From a virus: a DNA stretch of 64,000 nucleotides. How positions within the stretch are numbered: position 1 is the stretch's first letter; each line of letters begins with the position of its first letter. Location: positions 1 to 64,000 of IMG/VR virus record IMGVR_UViG_3300015360_000032. The stretch is one strand, 5' to 3'. The notes beneath the pieces were generated by a model. That model made no database searches. It saw only the letters and a list, made by a program, of their open reading frames with translations, and was not told the origin of the DNA. Both the position numbers and the translations under genes were made by a program. Shown one piece after another: positions 22,749 to 29,306 of this stretch.

Positions 22749-24068
22749 TCACTCCCTGTAATAGTCAGAGGTTCTTCGCCCAGGGTCTGGAGACCGCCGG
22801 CCCATCCACTGAACGGTGCCCTCGGTTACTTCCCCTTCCGCCTCGCGCTCTGCAACACTCATTTCGCCCATGTCGAGCGGAGCAAATTTGAAATTGATTG
22901 CAACGCTGCCGTGTTCACCCTCTCTGCCCTTTAGAAAGTCGAACACTCTGGAGTCACGAACATTCTCTGTGGGGCCGTCTTTGAGGGCGATGACCTGAGA
23001 CGAGTGGGTGCCCACCGCATCAGTGAAGCTGATGGTTTCAAGGCTTCCCTCTTTGCCCGACCGTCCCGCCTGCCGGTTAAACTGAGTGGACAGGACGAAG
23101 GGGCATCCGATGTCTAGGTTCATGCCGCGTAGCTCATCGTAGACCGCATGGACTTTTTCTGTTCGGTTGGCGTTGCGCCCCATCTCGCTAGGGCGGAGCA
23201 AGTATACCCCATCAATGAAGATGATATCGGGTGCGAATTCATCAGCAAGGCGAGCGATGGAATCGCACTTGGCATTCATGCCGACGCTGAATACTTTGAA
23301 CCTCTCCCCGCCGATCATATCTCGGTAGACTGCGTTGATGCGCTCTCGCATGTAGGTGGAGATAGTGCCGTTCTTCAGCAATGTGGGGTTCACGCCGGTA
23401 ACTAGGGCAGCGTAGCGGCGAGCCATCTGCTCGATACTCATCTCCGTGGTGACGAACAGGACATGCGCCCCGGCAAGGTGAGCGTTCTGTGCCTGCCTCA
23501 GCATCACATACGTTTTGCCGAGCCCCATTCTCCCTACCCAGGTGATCATGTCACCGTTCTGGTAGCCGCCTGTCATGTAGTCAAAAGTGGGCCAGCCGGT
23601 GGTGATGCCAGATACGCCGCCCGTTCCTTGGATTTGTCTCAGTCTGGCGGTTACGAGGTGGCCTGCCTCATTCATGTTCATTGCCTCGCCGGTCTGGCTT
23701 GCGCCCCTGCGCCGACGACGCAGCACGGACGATATCCCGGAGACCGTGTCGGCCACTAGCGCCATGTTCTTTGTTGCCAGTGCCTCCCGCAGAGGCCCGA
23801 ACCGATCCCGGATCAGGTTGTACTCGTACCGCTCGTTAACAAGGTCGATGTAGTAGGCCAGGGGTTCATTGGCAGCGGGCAGTCGAATGCCAAGCTCTTC
23901 CTGCACTGTCTGGCTGGCCGGCAATTCTCTGTACTGTCGGAGGTGTCCTCTCACAAAGTCGTATGCTGTTATCTCCTGATCTAAAAGCATTTCTCGCTCG
24001 ACCGACGACAACGCCCTGGGGGAGTTGGCAGTTAAAGCTGCTGAAATCAATTTCAAACCGTCGCTCAT
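22749..24068 (-). CDS. DnaB-like replicative helicase (439 aa)
   Basis: RecA-fold hexameric helicase. The N-terminal helical domain (about 15-110) is followed by TTGWPTFDYMTGGYQNGDMITWVGRMGLGKTY with Walker A at 178-186, TTEMSIEQMARR, Walker B DIIFIDGVYLLRP, and VLSTQFNRQAG as the H4-type motif. The C-terminal tail is Arg-rich. Two palindrome copies are within the gene, one at codons 5-9 (LKLIS) and one at VAINFKF. Confidence 0.9.
   Translation of the reverse strand: MSDGLKLISAALTANSPRALSSVEREMLLDQEITAYDFVRGHLRQYRELPASQTVQEELGIRLPAANEPLAYYIDLVNERYEYNLIRDRFGPLREALATKNMALVADTVSGISSVLRRRRRGASQTGEAMNMNEAGHLVTARLRQIQGTGGVSGITTGWPTFDYMTGGYQNGDMITWVGRMGLGKTYVMLRQAQNAHLAGAHVLFVTTEMSIEQMARRYAALVTGVNPTLLKNGTISTYMRERINAVYRDMIGGERFKVFSVGMNAKCDSIARLADEFAPDIIFIDGVYLLRPSEMGRNANRTEKVHAVYDELRGMNLDIGCPFVLSTQFNRQAGRSGKEGSLETISFTDAVGTHSSQVIALKDGPTENVRDSRVFDFLKGREGEHGSVAINFKFAPLDMGEMSVAEREAEGEVTEGTVQWMGRRSPDPGRRTSDYYRE
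22888..22903. repeat. Dispersed palindrome copy 13
   Basis: TTGAAATTGATTGCAA; inside the DnaB-like gene (AINFKF). Confidence 0.8.
24041..24056. repeat. Dispersed palindrome copy 14
   Basis: CTGAAATCAATTTCAA; codons 5-10 of the DnaB-like gene. Confidence 0.88.
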
Positions 24069-24075
24069 GTATCGC

Positions 24076-24633
24076 TTACTTTATTGGAATTGCGTGGAAG
24101 CTAGAGAAAAGCTCTAGGAACTCTGGCAAGTACGGGGCGGGTTCGTCTAGGTCAAGCTCGCCAAGGATTAGGCCACCGCCGCTGTTCACATGTCTTGCCA
24201 GAATGTGCTGGGCGTATTGCCATTCGTGCTTGGGCCAATCTTCAATGCTGCGAGAAATGTCAGGTACTACGAGATACCCCCTCCCGTCGAGGTTTGCAGC
24301 TTCCTCCAAACTCGCGCGGGGGTCTAGGGCATACCTAGCCCACATGAAAAGCTGAGCAATGGGTACGTATTGGACTGACTTGTTCCGAACAACTAGCTCC
24401 TTCGCAAAGATAGCACAGGCCCGTATCACTCGACCCTGCTTTGCATTGGGTACCCTTTGCAACAGGTAGCTTCGATAACCGAACTCACCCATTGAGTACG
24501 AGCCCTCTTCGAGGATGCCAGCTAAAATTAATTGCCTGTCATCTTCAAGGCTCTCCTCGTAAGCGTAGATAGGAATCTTTGCCGCGCGCATTCTAGCCAG
24601 CATGCCAACATTGTTAGCGGCCATGCTTGGCAT
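24076..24633 (-). CDS. Hypothetical protein, possible helicase-loader relative (185 aa)
   Basis: Located between the initiator-like and helicase genes, where phages often place a loader. The C-terminal half (RGYLVVPDISRSIEDWPKHEWQYAQHILARHVNSGGGLILGELDLDE) recalls the Walker B and following helix of DnaC/IstB proteins, but no Walker A is present. I choose ATG 24633 (MPSMAANN), inside the 3' end of the upstream gene. The loader role is inference. Confidence 0.5.
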   Translation of the reverse strand: MPSMAANNVGMLARMRAAKIPIYAYEESLEDDRQLILAGILEEGSYSMGEFGYRSYLLQRVPNAKQGRVIRACAIFAKELVVRNKSVQYVPIAQLFMWARYALDPRASLEEAANLDGRGYLVVPDISRSIEDWPKHEWQYAQHILARHVNSGGGLILGELDLDEPAPYLPEFLELFSSFHAIPIK

Positions 24634-25999
24634 AGTTCTTCGTTCCACCCTCCTGCCACTCCGGGGGTTCCCAATCATCATCTAGCTCCTTGTTTGATTC
24701 TTTTACGTTGATGGTGGTTAGAGGCGTCAAGGGCGCGCGACGAGTGCGGCGCATAACCTCTAAGGTATTTCTTGATGTTTGTCTTTCCGTCGCAAGCGCG
24801 GATTCAAGCTCTGCGATCCGCTGCTGATCGCCGGTCTTCTTGCTTATGTTCAGGTTGCCCCTGCGGTTAGCGTAGGCCGCGATGAAGTAAGGCAGTCGGT
24901 AGGCCAGCGGGGAAAAGCTCGGGGCCTCAGGAAGAACACTGCCCTTCGAGTACCTGCCCGGGTCCCGTATGAAAGCCGCGCGATTTTGCAGATGAAGTAT
25001 CGTCCACTCGCGGATGCAGAATTCTATGAAGTCGCGTAGGTCAGGTAGCTCGGCAGCCCGTATTCGTTTCTTCATCACGCCGAATGCTCTTTCGGTGACG
25101 ATGATTCTCGGTAGCTCGGGATGATGCACCTTCATGCATGTGTCCAGCATCGCCTGCAAATTCGCGGTGTTGATTTCTCCCGACACGGCGGCGGCGACCC
25201 GGGCAACCCGGCGAACAACACTGGCCTTGGTAGCAGACGCAATTGCCTCCATCGCTGTGTCGTGGGCGGGACCAACGGGGCGAGGTTTTTTGGGTGCTGG
25301 TAAGTTGTGCATACCTACTGAATTTTTGGTTTGAATTTCCGCAGCTACCATCGCCGTGTCGAAGACCGGCGAAAGTAGTTGGTTAGATTTATCTAACCTG
25401 AGATTTGTATGCATTGCCGAAGGCAATACATGTATATTACATGAAGAGGTGTGAAAGTTTTTTATAGGGGGGGTCCCCGTTTTCTTGGCTGCGCGGGCCA
25501 CCCTCTCCTCTACTTTCAGCCTCTTTTCTTCAATAACTTTGGCCTCAATAGCGACTAAAAGACGGAGGTTTCTCCCCTCTACATCGCATGTATTGGCTAT
25601 CTTTTTGACATTGATTTCAAACATTCTGGAGTCATTTTCAGCGCCGGAAGCCCTAGACTTTACGCAGTGAGCATGCACAATATCTGACTCTATCAGGGCC
25701 TTTAGATGCTTTCGAATAGTCGGGAGTGACAGTTGAAGTGGCTTGATAAACTGCTCATCGTCGCCCTCAATACCCTCTAAAAACTCTCGATAGGGGACTC
25801 TCTCCGCCGCTTTCCCTACCAATATTGTCCTGTTTGCCAGCCATAAAAGGATCGAGATGGCGGAAGGATCGAGGGTGCAGACCAATTCGCGGGCTACGAC
25901 GGACAGAAAAAGAGACCCGTATTCCAGCCTCGCGGAAATAATATCTTCCTTGTCCTTGATTACAGCGGTGTATTCCCGCTGAAGGTAGGTGTAGATCAT
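24614..25999 (-). CDS. Replication initiator-like protein (461 aa)
   Basis: The N-terminal 130 residues look like tandem winged helices (ISILLWLANRTILVGKAAERVPYREFLEGI, LSLPTIRKHLKALIESDIVHAH), as in phage O-type or RepA-like initiators. A linker of low complexity follows, then a helical C-terminal domain (AMLDTCMKVHHPELPRIIVTERAFGVMKKRIRAAELPDLRDFIEFCIREWTIL). ATG 25999 makes an ATGA overlap with the upstream stop. Three inverted repeats in an AT-rich tract lie inside the gene, as the lambda origin lies inside gene O. Initiator function is inferred from this and position. Confidence 0.55.
   Translation of the reverse strand: MIYTYLQREYTAVIKDKEDIISARLEYGSLFLSVVARELVCTLDPSAISILLWLANRTILVGKAAERVPYREFLEGIEGDDEQFIKPLQLSLPTIRKHLKALIESDIVHAHCVKSRASGAENDSRMFEINVKKIANTCDVEGRNLRLLVAIEAKVIEEKRLKVEERVARAAKKTGTPPIKNFHTSSCNIHVLPSAMHTNLRLDKSNQLLSPVFDTAMVAAEIQTKNSVGMHNLPAPKKPRPVGPAHDTAMEAIASATKASVVRRVARVAAAVSGEINTANLQAMLDTCMKVHHPELPRIIVTERAFGVMKKRIRAAELPDLRDFIEFCIREWTILHLQNRAAFIRDPGRYSKGSVLPEAPSFSPLAYRLPYFIAAYANRRGNLNISKKTGDQQRIAELESALATERQTSRNTLEVMRRTRRAPLTPLTTINVKESNKELDDDWEPPEWQEGGTKNYAKHGR
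25381..25443. other. Candidate replication origin (cluster of inverted repeats)
   Basis: Three inverted repeats in 63 bp: GGTTAGATTTATCTAACC (25381-25398), ATTGCC-GAA-GGCAAT (25413-25427), and CATGTA-TAT-TACATG (25429-25443), the last overlapping palindrome ATACATGTAT (25426-25435). The tract is visibly AT-richer than its surroundings and is followed by an A/T run (25458-25464). It lies inside the initiator-like gene. Confidence 0.45.
25605..25620. repeat. Dispersed palindrome copy 15
   Basis: TTGACATTGATTTCAA; 162 bp from the candidate origin. Confidence 0.75.
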
Positions 26000-26532
26000 T
26001 TTTCTTCCCACTCTACTAGGACATCGACTACCTTTTTTTCCCCTAAAGAGTCCTTGATCATCGCCTCTATAGCCTCTTGGTAGTTAGATAACTTCATCGG
26101 CAGAAGGCGAAAAACAATCGGGGTATCCATACTCCAATGCACTCCTGCCGATGTCAGGGGGTCTAAGGTGAAGTGCTTTGTGTACCTCTTCGGGTCATAA
26201 ACCCTGTTCTCTTGGGGGTCGTTGAGTACCGCGCCACGGAAATGCAAGTCTTGCAAGGCGCTGATGTAGTCGAGAAGCCTCATGGATACGGGACCCCCGA
26301 AGATCATGCCATTGATGCGCGTGACGTTCTCTGTAGCCTCCCGACCCGTCATTACATACTGGTCTACCCCAAGTAAGTGCATCCTACCGCAGACCTGTGC
26401 CCCCAAAAACAGCGCATCCTTGCAGATAGCTCCTGAGATAAAAAGCGAATTCAGTGCGTAGGCCACCTGTATTGCACAGACATTTTCTTCTCCCGCCTCT
26501 GTTTCAGGCGGGAAGTCCAGTATGTCAGCCAT
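25996..26532 (-). CDS. Hypothetical protein of the replication operon (178 aa)
   Basis: MADILDFPPETEAGEENVCAIQVAYALNSLFISGAICKDALFLGAQVCGRMHLLGVDQYV.... No family recognised. It is the second gene after the 26.9-kb promoter and overlaps the initiator-like gene by ATGA. Confidence 0.6.
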   Translation of the reverse strand: MADILDFPPETEAGEENVCAIQVAYALNSLFISGAICKDALFLGAQVCGRMHLLGVDQYVMTGREATENVTRINGMIFGGPVSMRLLDYISALQDLHFRGAVLNDPQENRVYDPKRYTKHFTLDPLTSAGVHWSMDTPIVFRLLPMKLSNYQEAIEAMIKDSLGEKKVVDVLVEWEEK

Positions 26533-26535
26533 GTT

Positions 26536-26850
26536 CTACACCATCGTATAAAGGTGTGAGGAGTGCCCGAAGCCTACGGGTGAGCCCGGTTTGACTTCGA
26601 GAAACTTGTTCCTTGTAAGCCACTCTATCGCGTAATTCATTGTCTCCCTTCGGCATCCCGTGCCCTCCACGAATTCTCCCTCCTTTTCAAACCCCTCGTT
26701 TATCTGCCGAAGAGTAAGCTCTAGAGGGAACCCTCCCGTTAGCTCGGCGGCTCCGATAAACCAGACGGCTAGTCGGGCGGTGGCGTTAGAGATATCAGGA
26801 TGTTTGTAGGTAACCTTGCGACAGAAGTTCATCGCTAAATTCGGCGACAT
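26536..26850 (-). CDS. Small winged-helix-like protein (104 aa)
   Basis: First gene after a near-consensus promoter. ATARLAVWFIGAAELTGGFPLELTLRQINEGFEKEGEFVEGTGCRRETMNYAIEWLTRNKFLEV has the layout of a winged helix (helix, helix, recognition helix RRETMNYAIEWL, wing). RBS AGGAGG precedes ATG 26850. It may regulate its own operon or help replication initiation; this is inference. Confidence 0.6.
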   Translation of the reverse strand: MSPNLAMNFCRKVTYKHPDISNATARLAVWFIGAAELTGGFPLELTLRQINEGFEKEGEFVEGTGCRRETMNYAIEWLTRNKFLEVKPGSPVGFGHSSHLYTMV

Positions 26851-26877
26851 GCGGGACCCTCCTAAATGTATGCGTAC

Positions 26878-26906
26878 ATTCTAGTGCATATCCTTCCAGG
26901 AGTCAA
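26878..26906 (-). promoter_or_regulatory. Strong sigma70 promoter of the replication operon
   Basis: -35 TTGACT, exactly 17 bp, -10 TAGAAT, 28 bp before ATG 26850. The -35 overlaps the stop codon of the upstream gene. This is the best host-type promoter I saw in the window. Confidence 0.8.
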
Positions 26907-27178
26907 TCGTCGTCGCGCTCTCCCGAGGCTCGACGTTTCATATCAATTTCCCCTGGCGAGAGCGCCCGCATGCGGGGGTAAATTGTGTGCAATTTGTAGG
27001 CTTTAACCGGCGCGGGAGCCCTGGCGGGTACGTGGATGCTCCGGGCTCTGGTCTCAAGAATTTGCCGGTGAATTGGGTCCTCCAGATACTCGTCTAGAGA
27101 CACCCTCCAATGATCGCGGCGTATGGCATTGAACGCCCGAAACAACAATTCTCTGCTGACTGGCGGGCGTTCGGGCAT
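26903..27178 (-). CDS. Hypothetical protein (91 aa)
   Basis: MPERPPVSRELLFRAFNAIRRDHWRVSLDEYLEDPIHRQILETRARSI..., basic with an acidic end (GERDDD). No family recognised. Confidence 0.55.
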   Translation of the reverse strand: MPERPPVSRELLFRAFNAIRRDHWRVSLDEYLEDPIHRQILETRARSIHVPARAPAPVKAYKLHTIYPRMRALSPGEIDMKRRASGERDDD

Positions 27179-27180
27179 GA

Positions 27181-27531
27181 TCAGAGGGCCGGCAGGTTAG
27201 GGGTGATTCCCCGGATAAACTTCAGAGCCGCGAGCCCTTCGGTACTATTGCGCCCAACCCCCTCAAGACGACAGGCATTCAGCCAAGCTACCTCCACTTG
27301 ACGAGCCCCTTCATAACTCTTAAAGCCTTCGCAGAGTTCTGGCGGGTAGCTGAGAGGAATAGCGGAATCATCGTTTGGGTAACAAAGCGACCACGTTTGA
27401 GTCTCTTCATTGAATTTGATTTCAGTCGCTCGGTGAATCTCTTGCCTACCTAGAAACCCGAGGGGAAACTTGTCGTTGTGCATGGCCTGCACCTCCCCTG
27501 CCGGAGTGAAGTCGATGACGTGTCCTACCAT
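27181..27531 (-). CDS. Hypothetical protein (116 aa)
   Basis: MVGHVIDFTPAGEVQAMHNDKFPLGFLGRQEIHRATEIKFNEETQTWSLCYPNDD..., probably beta-rich at the N-terminus. RBS AAAGGAGAG starts at the end of the palindrome 27544-27559. A second degenerate copy inside encodes TEIKF. Confidence 0.6.
   Translation of the reverse strand: MVGHVIDFTPAGEVQAMHNDKFPLGFLGRQEIHRATEIKFNEETQTWSLCYPNDDSAIPLSYPPELCEGFKSYEGARQVEVAWLNACRLEGVGRNSTEGLAALKFIRGITPNLPAL
27410..27425. repeat. Dispersed palindrome copy 16 (degenerate)
   Basis: TTGAATTTGATTTCAG; inside the 116-aa gene. Confidence 0.6.
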
Positions 27532-27543
27532 GGTATCTCTCCT

Positions 27544-27559
27544 TTGAAATCAATGTCAA
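27544..27559. repeat. Dispersed palindrome copy 17
   Basis: TTGAAATCAATGTCAA; supplies the acb2 stop, followed by the next RBS. Confidence 0.8.
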
Positions 27560-27870
27560 AAGTTTCCGGGTTGCGCAACCGCGCGGGTGAGTGCCATCAT
27601 GCCCTCTTGGAAGTGCGTCTTAGCGACGGCTATCCAGCGGGTTGGCTCGGCTTGCTGGATTCTCAAAAACTCGGCATCTTGCTCTGCGGTCAAATCCCCC
27701 TCATGCTCCGCGCCGCGAAGGGCATCGGTAGCCTGATGCTTCAAGTGTATCTGGGCCTTCAGCAAAAGAATCGCTAGGGCGAAACCCTCTTGCTTGATTT
27801 CATTCATCAGGTTAATTTCTTCCGCGCTCAGATCACGGTACCCTTTGATCAGTCGATGTTGATTTTCCAT
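27556..27870 (-). CDS. acb2: Acb2-type anti-CBASS cyclic-nucleotide sponge (104 aa)
   Basis: Matches the Acb2 family (T4 Vs.4-like): N-terminal block HRLIKGYRDLSAEEINLMNEIKQEG and C-terminal block RWIAVAKTHFQEGMMALTRAVAQPGNF, which form the paired helices that bind cyclic di- and trinucleotides in known members. This copy has a longer middle (QIHLKHQATDALRGAEHEGDLTAEQDAEFLRIQ) than I recall for short members. It is expected to sequester CBASS second messengers during infection. It precedes the early genes after the DUF2997 gene. Its stop TGA lies in a palindrome copy. Confidence 0.8.
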   Translation of the reverse strand: MENQHRLIKGYRDLSAEEINLMNEIKQEGFALAILLLKAQIHLKHQATDALRGAEHEGDLTAEQDAEFLRIQQAEPTRWIAVAKTHFQEGMMALTRAVAQPGNF

Positions 27871-27872
27871 GG

Positions 27873-28067
27873 CTAGCTCCGCTGCCCGATGCCCGTGCCG
27901 GTCTGCACGTAGAAGTCAGGCTTCTTGTTATCCTTGATTTCCCCCCCGGGGCCAGCAAGGACAAGCTCAAGCTCGCGGGTAGCAAGGGCGCATGACTGGC
28001 CCTGGAAACCTTGCGCATCAATGCTCGACGTACCGTCGGGCTTGATTTCAACCACAATCTTTCTCAT
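27873..28067 (-). CDS. DUF2997 family protein (64 aa)
   Basis: MRKIVVEIKPDGTSSIDAQGFQGQSCALATRELELVLAGPGGEIKDNKKPDFYVQTG follows the DUF2997 pattern (K.I.V.I.PDG....A.GF.G..C...T..LE..LG....K.K.eyy). DUF2997 genes co-occur with DUF1257 (Ycf35-like) and Ycf46-like AAA ATPases in cyanobacteria and phages, as they do here. Biochemical role unknown. Confidence 0.8.
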   Translation of the reverse strand: MRKIVVEIKPDGTSSIDAQGFQGQSCALATRELELVLAGPGGEIKDNKKPDFYVQTGTGIGQRS

Positions 28068-28091
28068 GGATATCTCTCCTGTTTTGCGTAG

Positions 28092-28168
28092 TGGCGTGGC
28101 GTAAGGGAGTCGAACCCCTGACCTACCCCTTAGAAGGGGGTTGCTCTATCCTGCTGAGCTAACGCCAC
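28092..28168 (-). tRNA. tRNA-Arg (UCU)
   Basis: A 77-nt cloverleaf with encoded CCA: acceptor GTGGCGT/ACGCCAC, D-stem GCTC/GAGC, anticodon stem ACCCC/GGGGT with loop CTTCTAA (anticodon TCT), and T arm with TTCGACT loop. It would read AGA/AGG, rare in many GC-rich hosts. It lies between the DUF1257 and DUF2997 genes. Confidence 0.95.
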
Positions 28169-28179
28169 GAGTTGTTGTA

Positions 28180-28626
28180 TTACAGACCCGCGCCGGTGAT
28201 TTCCAGTGCGACTGTGCCGTCCAGCTTAGAGATGCGGCGAACCATGTGACCCTTGCGGCGTGCCGCTTCCGTGGTCGCGTGAATGCCATACATCTGAAAC
28301 AGCTTGCCCATCTGCGCCTGTTCGCGCGTCTCCGGGCAAGACGCCTTGGCCCCGAGTGCGGCTGCAACGCCACCGCCATAGAAGTCCGTGCGAGCTTCGT
28401 AGCTGCCGTCCGCTGTCTTGTAGAGGCCGACATCATAGCTGGACGAAGCCAGATGGATGACGAAGTCTGCTTGGCCCATGCCTGCCTGATTGGTGAAGTA
28501 GGCGCGGGGCGTGGCGTTCTCAACCAGGGTGCAAGCAATTCCGCTCTTTGCAAGCTCCTCGACTGCGGCGCGCAGCGCGGAGACGGATTGAATCTTGATC
28601 GACTTGATCGAAGAGGTGTGGGACAT
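28180..28626 (-). CDS. DUF1257 (Ycf35-like) protein (148 aa)
   Basis: MSHTSSIKSIKIQSVSALRAAVEELAKSGIACTLVENA... with YDVGLYKTADGSYEARTDFYGGGVAAALG is characteristic of DUF1257, the family of plastid/cyanobacterial Ycf35. Here it sits with DUF2997 and a Ycf46-like AAA ATPase, a conserved trio whose function is not established. RBS is weak (GAAAGGCACCT). Confidence 0.8.
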   Translation of the reverse strand: MSHTSSIKSIKIQSVSALRAAVEELAKSGIACTLVENATPRAYFTNQAGMGQADFVIHLASSSYDVGLYKTADGSYEARTDFYGGGVAAALGAKASCPETREQAQMGKLFQMYGIHATTEAARRKGHMVRRISKLDGTVALEITGAGL

Positions 28627-28645
28627 AGGTGCCTTTCGTGTGTTG

Positions 28646-28679
28646 GGCTAGAGAATTGAAAGTGTACTGGAAAATGAAA
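28646..28679 (-). promoter_or_regulatory. Possible promoter overlapping a palindrome copy
   Basis: TTGAAA (half of the palindrome at 28674-28689), 17 bp, then TACACT, upstream of the DUF1257 gene. Only this copy of the palindrome has a plausible -10 at the right distance, so it may be fortuitous. Confidence 0.3.
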
Positions 28680-28689
28680 TTGATTTCAA
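28674..28689. repeat. Dispersed palindrome copy 18
   Basis: ATGAAATTGATTTCAA; intergenic, upstream of the DUF1257 gene. Confidence 0.85.
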
Positions 28690-28692
28690 AGG

Positions 28693-29304
28693 TCAGGTCC
28701 TCCTCTTAAGGATGATTCTGCGGGTAGGTGTATCCGCGATTTCCCTCATCTGGATACCTGTCGGGGTCGAGATTGCTTTCAGGCTCGGGCGGGGAATGGA
28801 CTCGGGCTGGCTCTCCAGAATCTCAAAGCACTCCCCGATTTCCTCCTCCTCCATGAAGCGGCGAATGTATGAGTTATTGATTTCGATCATCTGCTGTTCT
28901 AGCTCTTCCGCGTTCAGGATGTCCGCATACCCACTGAACATCATGAATCTGTCTCCACACATGTTCTCCCATCCAGTTGGAATGAAAGCCATGATGTTGT
29001 AAAGCGGTGCCCCGACCCGCAGGCGAAGGAACAACGCACCCTCCCTCAGTGGTGCGCCGTTGCGCTTCCAGCTAGCCTGCAAAAGAATCACAGTACCTAG
29101 CGGATGCTCAACAGGCGCGGTAATCAGTACGCCGGTATGCTCGAATTGTCCTACCTGCATCCTGCTCTGCGCCCCCCGACTGGCCCCGCTAGTAACTGCG
29201 GAGATGCGAGCAAACGGCGCAGAGACCTTCATGGCCCCGTAGGTCGCAAGCGTGTTGCTCATGTTGGCTTTGCCAAAGCCGATTGTGACGGTTGCTTTAG
29301 ACAT
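28693..29304 (-). CDS. Hypothetical protein in the Ycf46-like module (203 aa)
   Basis: MSKATVTIGFGKANMSNTLATYGAMKVSAPFARISAVTSG..., beta-rich N-terminal half, then an acidic helix (YIRRFMEEEEIGECFEILE) and basic tail. No family recognised. It lies directly after the AAA ATPase gene and before DUF1257, so it may belong to that complex. Confidence 0.6.
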   Translation of the reverse strand: MSKATVTIGFGKANMSNTLATYGAMKVSAPFARISAVTSGASRGAQSRMQVGQFEHTGVLITAPVEHPLGTVILLQASWKRNGAPLREGALFLRLRVGAPLYNIMAFIPTGWENMCGDRFMMFSGYADILNAEELEQQMIEINNSYIRRFMEEEEIGECFEILESQPESIPRPSLKAISTPTGIQMREIADTPTRRIILKRRT

Positions 29305-29306
29305 GG

